Shown here one piece after another: positions 1 through 6,287 of a stretch of 6,565 nt of DNA; positions within the stretch are counted from its first letter, which is position 1; every line of letters begins with the position of its first letter. Both the position numbers and the translations under genes were made by a program. The stretch is from contig JAJXWG010000098.1 of assembly GCA_021781695.1 (NCBI GenBank), forward strand, positions 1 to 6,565, given 5' to 3'. The notes under the pieces are model-generated. The model made no database searches and had not been told where the DNA came from. It saw only the letters and a program-made list of their open reading frames with translations. This DNA comes from Pseudomonadota bacterium (lineage in GTDB: Bacteria; Pseudomonadota; Gammaproteobacteria; Burkholderiales; Gallionellaceae).

Positions 1-191
1 ACTGCGGGCTGGGCCATAGCGCCTGCAACCCTGTGCTGGATACGATGGAAAAATTCCGCCATGCCTACGACAGACGGCTTGCCCACAAGGACTTCGTTCC
101 TGCTTTCGATCTGGACCGCGCCCTGCTCCAGGCCCGCCAGCTGACCGGACGCAACGACGCAAACGCACATCTGGCGCGCGATCATGACTGA
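1..191 (+). CDS. hoxF: HoxF, NAD-reducing hydrogenase diaphorase large subunit (3' end only)
   Basis: This is the C-terminal tail of a gene that begins before the window. The first full codon is at position 3 and the TGA stop is at 189-191, giving 62 visible residues. It opens with CGLGHSACNP, which resembles the last iron-sulfur cysteine motif of NuoF/HoxF proteins (C-x-L-G, then a Pro). It continues through a segment containing FDLDRALLQAR and LTGR, typical of HoxF C-termini. In the family, HoxF (about 600 residues) binds FMN, NAD(H) and a 4Fe-4S cluster and exchanges electrons with NAD+ in the cytoplasm. The stop overlaps the hoxU start by 8 bases, which suggests translational coupling. 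The identity rests on the short tail plus the hoxU-hoxY genes that follow. A NuoF-like subunit of another NAD-linked enzyme is the main alternative. Confidence 0.85.
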   Translation, partial: CGLGHSACNPVLDTMEKFRHAYDRRLAHKDFVPAFDLDRALLQARQLTGRNDANAHLARDHD

Positions 192-876
192 CACATTCAT
201 GCTCGATGGCAAGAAGATACGATTCCGTGAAGGCCAGACGGTCATGACGGCTGCGATCGACGCCGGCATTTACATCCCGCGCCTTTGCTTCCATCCCGAG
301 TTCAAACCGCATGGCTCCTGTAAGCTATGCACGGTCAAGATCAACGAAAGACGCGTATCTTCCTGCACCACCCCTGCCGCGAAAGGCATGGTGGTCGAAA
401 GCGACACGCATGAGATCAACGATGAAAGGCGCATGCTGCTAGAGATGCTGTTTGTCGAGGGAAATCACTTCTGCCCGTCATGCGAGCAGAGCGGGAACTG
501 CCAGTTGCAGGCAACCGCCTATGAGCTCGGCATGACCTCATCTCGTTTTGACCAGTTTTTCCCGAATCGCGCCGTGGATGCCTCGCATCCAGATTACCTG
601 CTCGACTTCAACCGCTGCATCCTGTGTTCGCTGTGCGTGCAAGCCAGCCGCGATGTCGATGGAAAAAGCGTGTTTGCTTTCTCGATGCGCGGCATCCATA
701 CCCGGCTGATCGTCAATGCAGGATCAGGCCTGCTTGCAGACACCCGCTTTGACGGAAAGGACCGCGCAGCAAATATCTGCCCGGTCGGGGTCATCATCAA
801 GAAACGCAGCGGCTTCAAAGTGCCGATAGGGCAGCGCCGCTACGACACCATGAGCGTCTCATCGCCTGAAAAATGA
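184..876 (+). CDS. hoxU: HoxU, NAD-reducing hydrogenase diaphorase iron-sulfur subunit
   Basis: This 230-residue protein is close in length to known HoxU proteins (about 235). It resembles the N-terminal part of NuoG and carries electrons between HoxF and HoxY. Three cluster sites are visible. An N-terminal 2Fe-2S ferredoxin domain has C35, C46, C49 and C61. A His/Cys3-type motif (GNHFCPSC, then GNCQLQ) has H95, C97, C100 and C106. A 4Fe-4S site has C145, C148 and C151 (RCILCSLC) and C199 (ICPVG). The C-terminal PIGQRRY resembles the PIGRRKY of characterised HoxU. The ATG at 184 sits inside the end of hoxF with no clear Shine-Dalgarno, which fits coupling to hoxF translation; an in-frame Met at residue 6 is a less likely start. 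All cluster ligands are intact, so there is no sign of decay. Confidence 0.94.
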   Translation: MTDTFMLDGKKIRFREGQTVMTAAIDAGIYIPRLCFHPEFKPHGSCKLCTVKINERRVSSCTTPAAKGMVVESDTHEINDERRMLLEMLFVEGNHFCPSCEQSGNCQLQATAYELGMTSSRFDQFFPNRAVDASHPDYLLDFNRCILCSLCVQASRDVDGKSVFAFSMRGIHTRLIVNAGSGLLADTRFDGKDRAANICPVGVIIKKRSGFKVPIGQRRYDTMSVSSPEK

Positions 877-1400
877 ACAAGCCTGCCAAAGCGAGGATTG
901 CAAGCACATCCCTGGCCGGATGCTTCGGCTGCCATACCTCATTTCTCGATATGGACGAGCGCCTGCTGGATCTCATCGGGCAAGTTGAGTTTGACCGCTC
1001 GCCGTTCACAGATATCAAGCATTGCGGCCCTTGCGACATAGGCATCATCGAAGGCGGCGTGTGCAATGCCGAGAACGTGCATGTGCTGCGGGAATTCCGC
1101 GCCAACTGCAGGATACTGGTCGCCATCGGCGCATGCGCGATCAACGGCGGCCTGCCCGCGCTGCGCAACCATCTGTCCGTTTCCAGCATACTGGAAGCGG
1201 TTTATCGGACGGACATGATCCCGAACGATCCGGAATTGCCGCTTCTGCTGGACAAGGTATATCCGCTGCACGAGGTCGTACGCATCGATTGCTTCATCCC
1301 GGGCTGCCCGCCCTCTTCGGACACCATCTGGAAAGTGCTGACGGATTTGCTGGCAGGCCGGCAACCCGAACTTTCATCCCGACAGATACGTTACGACTGA
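873..1400 (+). CDS. hoxY: HoxY, NAD-reducing [NiFe] hydrogenase small subunit
   Basis: This 175-residue protein is the small, electron-transferring subunit of the cytoplasmic hydrogenase dimer (HoxYH). It has no Tat signal peptide, as expected for group 3 enzymes. Likely proximal 4Fe-4S ligands are C17 and C20 (AGCFGCH), C88 (IGACAINGG) and C145 (IPGCPPSSD). Other stretches typical of HoxY are DFDRSPF-like FDRSPFTDIKHCGPCD at 40-55, EGGVCNAENVHVLREF at 60-75 and NDPELPLLLDKV at 118-129. Its ATG overlaps the hoxU stop by four bases (ATGA), so the two are probably co-translated. It is shorter than the Ralstonia protein, mainly at the N-terminus, but close to cyanobacterial HoxY. The partner gene hoxH, normally next, does not follow: comEC starts 68 bases downstream. 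Nothing in the reading frame suggests a pseudogene. Confidence 0.94.
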   Translation: MNKPAKARIASTSLAGCFGCHTSFLDMDERLLDLIGQVEFDRSPFTDIKHCGPCDIGIIEGGVCNAENVHVLREFRANCRILVAIGACAINGGLPALRNHLSVSSILEAVYRTDMIPNDPELPLLLDKVYPLHEVVRIDCFIPGCPPSSDTIWKVLTDLLAGRQPELSSRQIRYD

Positions 1401-1411
1401 CGCCAATTCGC

Positions 1412-1454
1412 GCATGCCATCAGGCAATGCCTATTACCAGGCGATACGCATCGC
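1412..1454 (+). repeat. Two small hairpins between hoxY and comEC
   Basis: The 68-base spacer contains two adjacent inverted repeats. The first pairs GCATGCC (1412-1418) with GGCAATGC (1423-1430), seven pairs with one bulged A and an ATCA loop. The second pairs GCGAT (1441-1445) with ATCGC (1450-1454) around a four-base loop. Neither is followed by a T tract, so they do not look like intrinsic terminators. They may be mRNA-processing or stability elements, or chance. They are the only structure seen at the point where hoxH would be expected. Confidence 0.35.
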
Positions 1455-1468
1455 GCTAAGCTTGCCGC

Positions 1469-3808
1469 ATGGTCCTCTTCACCCTGTGCTTCGCCCTGGG
1501 CGTGTGGCTCCTGCAACAGCAGGCCGCACTCCCGCCATTCCAGTTCGCCTGGCTGCTGACAGGATTGCCGTTTGCACTGACCCTTCCTGACAACAAGTTG
1601 CGCCTGCTGCTGATTTCGGCTTTCGCATTGGGTACGGGTTTTTACTGGGCAGCCTGGCAAGGAGAACATCGCCTTGCAGACAGCCTGCCTTATGTCTGGC
1701 AGGGGCGCAATATCAATGTAGTCGGCGTGGTTGCCGGGTTGCCGCAAGTCAGCGAACGTGGCCAGCACTTCAGATTCGATGTCGAAAAAACCCTTGCGCC
1801 CAATCTTAGCGTGCCTAAACACATCTACCTTTCAACATACGATGATCCCCGCAGCCCGCCGCCTCTCGTGCATGCAGGCGAGCGCTGGCAACTCACCGTG
1901 CGCCTGAAACAGCCTCATGGCAGCAGCAATCCGCATGGTTTTGATTTCGAACTGTGGGCGCTTGAAAACAACCTGCGCGCTGTCGGATATGTGCAAAACA
2001 AGGGCAACAATATTAGGCTGGATGAAAATGCAGGCGGGCTGCTCTACCTGATTGAATCCTGGCGCGAAGCGATACGCAACAGATTCGGCACCATCCTCGG
2101 CAATGCGCCATACAGGGGCGTTTTGACCGCGCTGGCCATCGGTGACCAGAGCAGCATCCCCGAGGCACAGTGGCAGGTTTACAGGCGTACCGGAATCATC
2201 CACCTGATGAGCATCTCCGGGTTGCACATCACCATGCTATCCGGGATGGGATACGCCCTCGTCTGCTGGCTGTGGAAACGCAGCGAAAAATTGACGCTGT
2301 GGCTGCCGGCAAAGAAGGCTGGCGCGATTGCCGCTTTGCTTGTGGCCACAGGCTATGCGATGCTGGCTGGATTCGGCGCACCCGCACAGCGCACCGTTTA
2401 CATGGTGGCCGCGACAGCATGCGCACTATGGATGAACCGCAATTTTTCGCTCGCACAAATACTCAGCATCGCGCTGATCGGAGTGCTGATTCCCGATCCT
2501 TTTGCCGTGCTCTTTTCAGGATTCTGGCTGTCCTTTGGCGCAGTCGCACTCATCCTGTATGTCACGTCGCATCGCCTCTGGGAACCGCAACAGCCAAACC
2601 CGCGCATGGAAACTTTGCCAGCTTTCCGATTCCTGCGCGGCTATGCTGCCGTGCAATGGGCAGTCACCATAGGACTGATCCCGCTGCTTTTGGCGCTCTT
2701 CGGTCAGCTCTCGCTCATATCTCCCGTAGCCAACGCCTTCGCAATTCCCCTGATTAGCCTGGTCGTCGTGCCGCTTACTCTGATCAGCGCGCTGCTTTCC
2801 TTGGATGCGCCGCTCTGGCTTGCGCATGCCGTGCTGGGCTGGACCATGGTGCCGCTGCAATACCTTGGCACCCTGCCGCTTTGGACGCAGCACGCGCCCG
2901 TCAACTGGAGCATAGCGGCTGGCATGATGGGCGCGGTATGGATGCTAGCGCCTGAAGGGTTTCCTGCGCGCTACCTGGGCAGCCTCATGATGCTGCCGAT
3001 GTTTTTGAATTCCCCGAAGCCGCCTGAGCCAGGCAGCCTGCGCCTCATCGTCTTCGACGTCGGACAGGGCCTGTCGGTTGCCGCGATGACTGAACATCAC
3101 ACCCTGCTCTTCGACACAGGGCCGGATTTCTCTGACGAGTCAGACAGCGGCAACCGCATACTGATACCGGCTTTGCGCGGCATGGGAATCAATGCGCTGG
3201 ATGGCATCATCCTGAGTCACGACGACAAAGACCATATAGGCGGCACGTCTTCCATCCTGGAGGCCGTGCCGGTTGGCTGGATCATGTCTCCGCAGCCTGT
3301 CGCGGGCCTGTCGCGAAATGACTTGCGCTGCCGGGACGGGATGAAGTGGAACTGGGACGGGGTGCAATTCGACATGCTGCACCCTGGCCCAAACAGCGCG
3401 ATGCCGCACGACAACAACCAGAGCTGCGTGCTGAGAATAGGCGCAGGCAATGAACACATCCTGCTGACGGGCGACATCGGAAGGGTTGCGGAACAGCGGT
3501 TGCTCAGCCTGCATGCCGGCGAGCTATCAGCGAATCTTCTGGTCGCCCCCCATCACGGCAGCTCAAGCTCATCCGGCATGGATTTTATCGCCGCTGTCCT
3601 GCCCGACTACACCGTGTTCACATCCGGCTATCTCAACCGCTTCGGTCACCCCAAACAGGAAATCAGGCAACGCTATATCGACAGCGGCGCTACACTCTTG
3701 CGCTCTGACGAGGATGGCGCAATCCTCATCGAGATGAATGCACAAGGATTGCAGATAGAGCGCTACCGAAAAACGCACCGGCACTACTGGACTGCCCAAA
3801 TTAACTAG
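1469..3808 (+). CDS. comEC: ComEC/Rec2 DNA-uptake channel protein
   Basis: This 779-residue inner-membrane protein matches the usual length of Gram-negative ComEC, which carries single-stranded DNA into the cytoplasm during natural transformation. N-terminal hydrophobic segments and a DUF4131/OB-like soluble part (about 1-190) precede the Competence domain. That domain holds the family signature ISGLHI at 249-254 and many membrane helices to about residue 500. A metallo-beta-lactamase-like domain follows: FDVGQG 529-534, LLFDTG 546-551, HDDKDH 584-589 (the HxDxDH metal motif), LLTGD 665-669, APHHGS 693-698 and FGHPK 725-729. All motifs are intact, which supports a working protein with a possible nuclease activity as proposed for the family. 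ATG 1469 is the first possible start after the in-frame TAA at 1457 and gives the family-like beginning LGVWLLQQQAALP; no clear Shine-Dalgarno precedes it. It may be read through from the hox operon, since no terminator separates them. Confidence 0.96.
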   Translation: MVLFTLCFALGVWLLQQQAALPPFQFAWLLTGLPFALTLPDNKLRLLLISAFALGTGFYWAAWQGEHRLADSLPYVWQGRNINVVGVVAGLPQVSERGQHFRFDVEKTLAPNLSVPKHIYLSTYDDPRSPPPLVHAGERWQLTVRLKQPHGSSNPHGFDFELWALENNLRAVGYVQNKGNNIRLDENAGGLLYLIESWREAIRNRFGTILGNAPYRGVLTALAIGDQSSIPEAQWQVYRRTGIIHLMSISGLHITMLSGMGYALVCWLWKRSEKLTLWLPAKKAGAIAALLVATGYAMLAGFGAPAQRTVYMVAATACALWMNRNFSLAQILSIALIGVLIPDPFAVLFSGFWLSFGAVALILYVTSHRLWEPQQPNPRMETLPAFRFLRGYAAVQWAVTIGLIPLLLALFGQLSLISPVANAFAIPLISLVVVPLTLISALLSLDAPLWLAHAVLGWTMVPLQYLGTLPLWTQHAPVNWSIAAGMMGAVWMLAPEGFPARYLGSLMMLPMFLNSPKPPEPGSLRLIVFDVGQGLSVAAMTEHHTLLFDTGPDFSDESDSGNRILIPALRGMGINALDGIILSHDDKDHIGGTSSILEAVPVGWIMSPQPVAGLSRNDLRCRDGMKWNWDGVQFDMLHPGPNSAMPHDNNQSCVLRIGAGNEHILLTGDIGRVAEQRLLSLHAGELSANLLVAPHHGSSSSSGMDFIAAVLPDYTVFTSGYLNRFGHPKQEIRQRYIDSGATLLRSDEDGAILIEMNAQGLQIERYRKTHRHYWTAQIN

Positions 3809-3863
3809 ATAATCCGGCATATTGCCAGACTCATTGAAAACTGAAAGACTTCACGGCTCCCCT

Positions 3864-3885
3864 CGCGGAATCATGAGTTTCCGCG
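3864..3885. repeat. Perfect 7+7 inverted repeat in the comEC downstream spacer
   Basis: CGCGGAA (3864-3870) and TTCCGCG (3879-3885) form a perfect inverted repeat around the 8-base centre TCATGAGT. There is no following run of T, so it is a poor candidate for an intrinsic terminator. The 22-base symmetry, about 30 bases before the next start codon, would suit a dimeric regulator's operator or a hairpin in the 5' leader of the 137-residue gene. The rest of the 3809-3916 spacer shows no promoter that I would call with confidence. Confidence 0.5.
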
Positions 3886-3916
3886 GCTGACAAATCAACA
3901 ACGGGTTCGCGTCATC

Positions 3917-4330
3917 ATGCTATCAGAAAAAAAACTCTCCCCCGAGCAGTCCTTTGACATTTCAGACGCGATGCAGGCAGCTGCAGCAGTAGCGCTGATT
4001 CTGCGCCGCGAAATCAAGGACAGCCTGTCTGCTCAGGAATATCAGATGCTGGTGGAAAAAGAAACCGCGCTGCGCTATGACGCGGATCGTTATCGCGCCG
4101 TCGGGATCAAGCTGCTGGCAAACAATGGCGCGCTGACTGCGAGAAACCTCATCAGCGCGATTGATCAGGCGGCACGTTCCATCAGCACAACGAGGGACAT
4201 TCGCCGCGTGCTCAACATCCTGAACAGACTGGTTGCGCTGAGCGCCACGATCACAGTCGGCACTGTGCAGGACATACTGGCACAAGTTGCAGAACTCAAA
4301 GCCACGATCAAAGCCAACGCAACCTTATAG
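3917..4330 (+). CDS. Hypothetical 137-residue helical protein
   Basis: I do not recognise this protein. It has no signal peptide, no cysteine, no convincing membrane span and no metal-binding motif. It looks almost wholly alpha-helical, rich in Ala, Leu, Ile, Arg and Glu. Notable stretches are an alanine-rich helix (DAMQAAAAVALILRREI, residues 17-33), a charged central part and a C-terminal half with leucine/isoleucine spacing suited to amphipathic helices. The composition suggests a cytoplasmic helical bundle or an oligomerising protein. The ATG at 3917 lacks a good Shine-Dalgarno; Met19 (3971) is a possible alternative start. The gene lies alone between comEC and a convergent NlpC/P60 gene, whose stop is only 10 bases away. 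An overlapping minus-strand reading frame (3962-4285) is less protein-like (His-, Cys- and Gln-rich), so the plus strand is preferred. No function is inferred. Confidence 0.65.
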   Translation: MLSEKKLSPEQSFDISDAMQAAAAVALILRREIKDSLSAQEYQMLVEKETALRYDADRYRAVGIKLLANNGALTARNLISAIDQAARSISTTRDIRRVLNILNRLVALSATITVGTVQDILAQVAELKATIKANATL

Positions 4331-4340
4331 CCCGACCAGA

Positions 4341-4895
4341 CTATCTTGCGCTGATCGCGGGGCTGCCTTCGGCAACTGGCTCGGCTTCGGCTGGTGCTTC
4401 AACGCGACGCGCCAGTGTAAAACGGCTGGTCCAGTAGCGCTCCTTCAGATTGGAGATCATGACGATTCCGGTTTGGGTGCTGGACGCATGGATGAATTGA
4501 TCGTTGCCGAGATAGATGCCAACATGGGAAATTCTGTTGCGCAGGGTACGGAAAAACACGAGGTCGCCGGGAAGCATCTCGGTCATCTTGATGCGGCTGC
4601 CGATCTGGCTTAACGCCTTTGCACTGTGCGGCAACGCAACGCCTTCTGCACGGCCGAAAACATAACGCACGAAGCCGCTGCAGTCAAAACCATGCTCGGG
4701 ATTTGTGCCGCCTCTGATATAGGAGACCCCCTCGTAACTGACCGCATAACTCACCAGATTCTGAATGGCGCCAGGCAGGGTATTGGCCAGCATCGGGCTG
4801 GAAGCGACGAGATCGGCAGGTGCGTCCTGCCCGGCAGCATGCGCGCCGAAGCTCAACAGCAGTGCACAGGTGATCATCAATATACGTATCGTCAT
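4341..4895 (-). CDS. Secreted NlpC/P60 family peptidoglycan endopeptidase
   Basis: This 184-residue protein belongs to the NlpC/P60 family of papain-like cell-wall hydrolases, which cut peptide bonds in murein stems or cross-links (for example E. coli MepS/Spr). The ATG at 4895 is followed by a signal peptide (charged MTIR, hydrophobic core, AHA cleavage site near residue 20). No lipobox is visible, so a soluble periplasmic protein is likely, unlike lipoprotein MepS. The catalytic triad is clear: C72 in FDCSGFVRY, H124 in ISHVGIYLG and H136 in FIHAS. PGDLVFF at 109-115 is also typical. The C-terminus is a short low-complexity Ala/Glu/Pro tail. An in-frame TTG at 4946 would extend the protein by 17 residues but would bury the signal peptide, so it is rejected. 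The gene diverges from lysC and converges on the 137-residue gene. The exact bond cleaved cannot be told from sequence. Confidence 0.94.
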   Translation of the reverse strand: MTIRILMITCALLLSFGAHAAGQDAPADLVASSPMLANTLPGAIQNLVSYAVSYEGVSYIRGGTNPEHGFDCSGFVRYVFGRAEGVALPHSAKALSQIGSRIKMTEMLPGDLVFFRTLRNRISHVGIYLGNDQFIHASSTQTGIVMISNLKERYWTSRFTLARRVEAPAEAEPVAEGSPAISAR

Positions 4896-4897
4896 GC

Positions 4898-4927
4898 GCC
4901 GGAGTCTAAAAGCCTTTCCGGCTTCTG
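4898..4927 (-). promoter_or_regulatory. Alternative hairpins in the NlpC/P60 gene leader
   Basis: On the minus strand, just before the ATG at 4895, two inverted repeats share the same bases. AAGCC, loop GGAAA, GGCTT forms a compact five-pair hairpin followed by TT. GCCGGA (plus-strand 4917-4922) can instead pair with TCCGGC (4898-4903), close to the start codon. The two cannot form together. This could be a simple translation switch, or chance in a GC-rich leader. No Shine-Dalgarno is obvious close to the ATG. Confidence 0.3.
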
Positions 4928-4974
4928 TAAAGTCAAAATTTTGCAATGGTCTCGTGTTTTTCGGCCAGCTGCGC

Positions 4975-4980
4975 TAAAAT
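4975..4980 (+). promoter_or_regulatory. Possible -10 box of the lysC promoter
   Basis: TAAAAT lies 30 bases upstream of the lysC GTG and differs from the TATAAT consensus at one position. No good -35 hexamer lies 16-18 bases upstream; the region further up (about 4928-4947) is AT-rich. The 4896-5009 spacer must serve both lysC and the divergent NlpC/P60 gene. I see no amino-acid riboswitch: the leader is too short for a lysine riboswitch. Confidence 0.35.
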
Positions 4981-5009
4981 CTCGGAAATTTTCAAGTCGG
5001 ATATACATC

Positions 5010-6242
5010 GTGGCACTCATAGTACAAAAGTACGGCGGTACTTCAGTCGGCAGCACAGAACGCATCAAGAACGTCGCCAGACGCGTCGCAAAGTTCAAGG
5101 CAAGGGGTGATCAGGTGGTGGTTGTGCTTTCCGCAATGAGCGGGGAGACCAATCGCCTGATCGGGCTTGCTCGCGAAATTCAGGCCAATCCTGATCCCAG
5201 AGAGCTTGATGTAATTGTTTCAACCGGCGAGCAGGTCACGATCGGCCTCTTGGCGATGGCGCTCAAGGATCTCGGGTTGAAAGCAAAGAGCTATACGGGC
5301 GGGCAGGTCAAGATCCTGACCGACGATGCCTATACCAAGGCGCGCATCGTCAGCATCGACGAGCAGAACATACGCGCCGATCTTGCCAACGACTGCGTGG
5401 TGGTTGTGGCAGGCTTTCAGGGCATGGATGAGGAAGGCAATATCACCACCCTGGGGCGCGGCGGTTCCGACACCACGGGGGTTGCGATTGCCGCAGCGTT
5501 GCGCGCCGACGAATGCCAGATATATACCGATGTGGATGGCGTTTACACCACCGACCCGCGCGTGGTGCCCGAGGCGCGCCGATTGAAGACCATCACCTTC
5601 GAGGAGATGCTGGAGATGGCAAGCCTGGGCTCCAAGGTGCTGCAGATTCGCTCGGTGGAATTTGCCGGAAAATACAAAGTAAAGTTGCGCGTGCTGTCCA
5701 GCTTTGAAGAAGAAGGCGAAGGCACACTGATCACTTTTGAGGAAGAAGACAAAATGGAAGACGCAATCATTTCCGGGATCGCATTCAACCGCGATGAGGC
5801 CAAAGTAAACGTATTGGGCGTGCCGGACAAGCCCGGCATCGCCTACCAGATTCTGGGGCCGGTATCCGACGCCAATATCGACGTGGACATGATCATCCAG
5901 AATGTCGGCGTCGATGGCACGACAGACTTTTCCTTTACCGTGCACCGCAACGAGTTTTCCAAGACCATGGACATACTCAACAACGAAGTGCTGCCGCATA
6001 TCGGCGCGCGCCGTGTGATCGGCGACAACAAAGCTGCCAAGGTCTCCGTGGTAGGTGTGGGCATGCGCTCTCACGTGGGAATCGCCAGCAAAATGTTCCG
6101 CACGCTGGCCGAAGAGGGAATCAACATCCAGATGATCTCCACTTCTGAAATCAAGATTTCCGTGGTGATCGACGAGAAGTACCTTGAGCTCGCGGTGCGT
6201 GTCCTGCACAAAGCCTTCAATCTGGACCAGGAAGACCTATAA
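5010..6242 (+). CDS. lysC: Aspartokinase (aspartate kinase)
   Basis: This 410-residue enzyme phosphorylates L-aspartate with ATP, the first step toward lysine, diaminopimelate, threonine, methionine and isoleucine. The N-terminal amino-acid-kinase domain (about 1-240) carries KYGGTSVG at 7-14, SAMSG at 41-45, STGEQ at 71-75, GFQG at 135-138, LGRGGSDTT at 148-156 and YTDVDGVYTTDPR at 172-184. Two ACT regulatory domains follow, with VPDKPG at 271-276, IIQNV at 295-299 and SHVG plus STSEIKIS at 354-384. These bind feedback amino acids in related enzymes, typically lysine and threonine together. The GTG at 5010 is chosen because it gives the conserved MALIVQKYGG beginning; the frame is open further upstream, but that stretch is antisense to the NlpC/P60 gene. 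There is no fused homoserine dehydrogenase. An internal start at Met249 may produce a beta subunit. Confidence 0.98.
   Translation: MALIVQKYGGTSVGSTERIKNVARRVAKFKARGDQVVVVLSAMSGETNRLIGLAREIQANPDPRELDVIVSTGEQVTIGLLAMALKDLGLKAKSYTGGQVKILTDDAYTKARIVSIDEQNIRADLANDCVVVVAGFQGMDEEGNITTLGRGGSDTTGVAIAAALRADECQIYTDVDGVYTTDPRVVPEARRLKTITFEEMLEMASLGSKVLQIRSVEFAGKYKVKLRVLSSFEEEGEGTLITFEEEDKMEDAIISGIAFNRDEAKVNVLGVPDKPGIAYQILGPVSDANIDVDMIIQNVGVDGTTDFSFTVHRNEFSKTMDILNNEVLPHIGARRVIGDNKAAKVSVVGVGMRSHVGIASKMFRTLAEEGINIQMISTSEIKISVVIDEKYLELAVRVLHKAFNLDQEDL
5739..5756 (+). promoter_or_regulatory. Internal ribosome binding site and ATG for a possible LysC beta subunit
   Basis: Inside lysC, GAGGAAG (5739-5745) sits 8 bases before an in-frame ATG (5754-5756, Met249). 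Starting here would give a 162-residue protein made of the two ACT domains only. Bacillus, Corynebacterium and Thermus aspartokinases are alpha2-beta2 enzymes whose beta subunit is made from a start at this same point. The signal is better than the one before the main lysC start. However, the region encodes a run of Glu, so the purine-rich sequence could be coincidental. Confidence 0.45.
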
Positions 6243-6247
6243 ATCAT

Positions 6248-6276
6248 TTGACAGTCAGGGGCGCACACATTAAGAT
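6248..6276 (+). promoter_or_regulatory. Strong sigma-70 promoter for the tRNA-Ser/tRNA-Arg unit
   Basis: TTGACA (6248-6253), an exact 17-base spacer, then TAAGAT (6271-6276) makes a near-consensus promoter five bases after the lysC stop. Transcription should begin near 6283, just ahead of the tRNA-Ser 5' end at 6288. The discriminator GCGCGGCC after the -10 box is GC-rich, the kind associated with stringent (ppGpp/DksA) control of stable RNA genes. Confidence 0.85.
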
Positions 6277-6287
6277 GCGCGGCCTTC

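Noticed and set aside
1022..1459. Plus-strand frame of 145 residues overlapping hoxY and the spacer, considered as a hoxH remnant
   Set aside because: The translation is Arg/His-rich with no HoxH N-terminal (RIEGH) or C-terminal nickel-ligand motif; it is a shifted frame of hoxY.
2170..2757. Second plus-strand frame of 195 residues inside comEC
   Set aside because: It is out of frame within the conserved Competence domain, rich in Arg, His and Ala, and shows no motif.
3962..4285. Minus-strand frame of 107 residues opposite the hypothetical gene
   Set aside because: Its composition (many Cys, His, Gln) is unlike a folded protein, while the plus-strand product is regular and helical. It remains the only alternative worth testing at this locus.
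4896..4946. Upstream TTG start for the NlpC/P60 gene
   Set aside because: It would add 17 residues in front of a clean signal peptide that starts at ATG 4895.
4626..5009. In-frame N-terminal extension of aspartokinase by 128 codons
   Set aside because: The extension runs antisense through the NlpC/P60 gene and its leader, and its sequence is not aspartokinase-like. The GTG at 5010 gives the conserved MALIVQKYGG beginning.
5220..6209. Long minus-strand reading frame (329 residues) opposite lysC
   Set aside because: It is His-, Val- and Gly-rich with no domain character, and lies wholly opposite the strongly conserved lysC; it is a codon-bias shadow.
6261..6280. GCGCA/TGCGC hairpin after lysC as a terminator
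   Set aside because: The stem has only five pairs, no T tract follows, and it overlaps the strong tRNA promoter.
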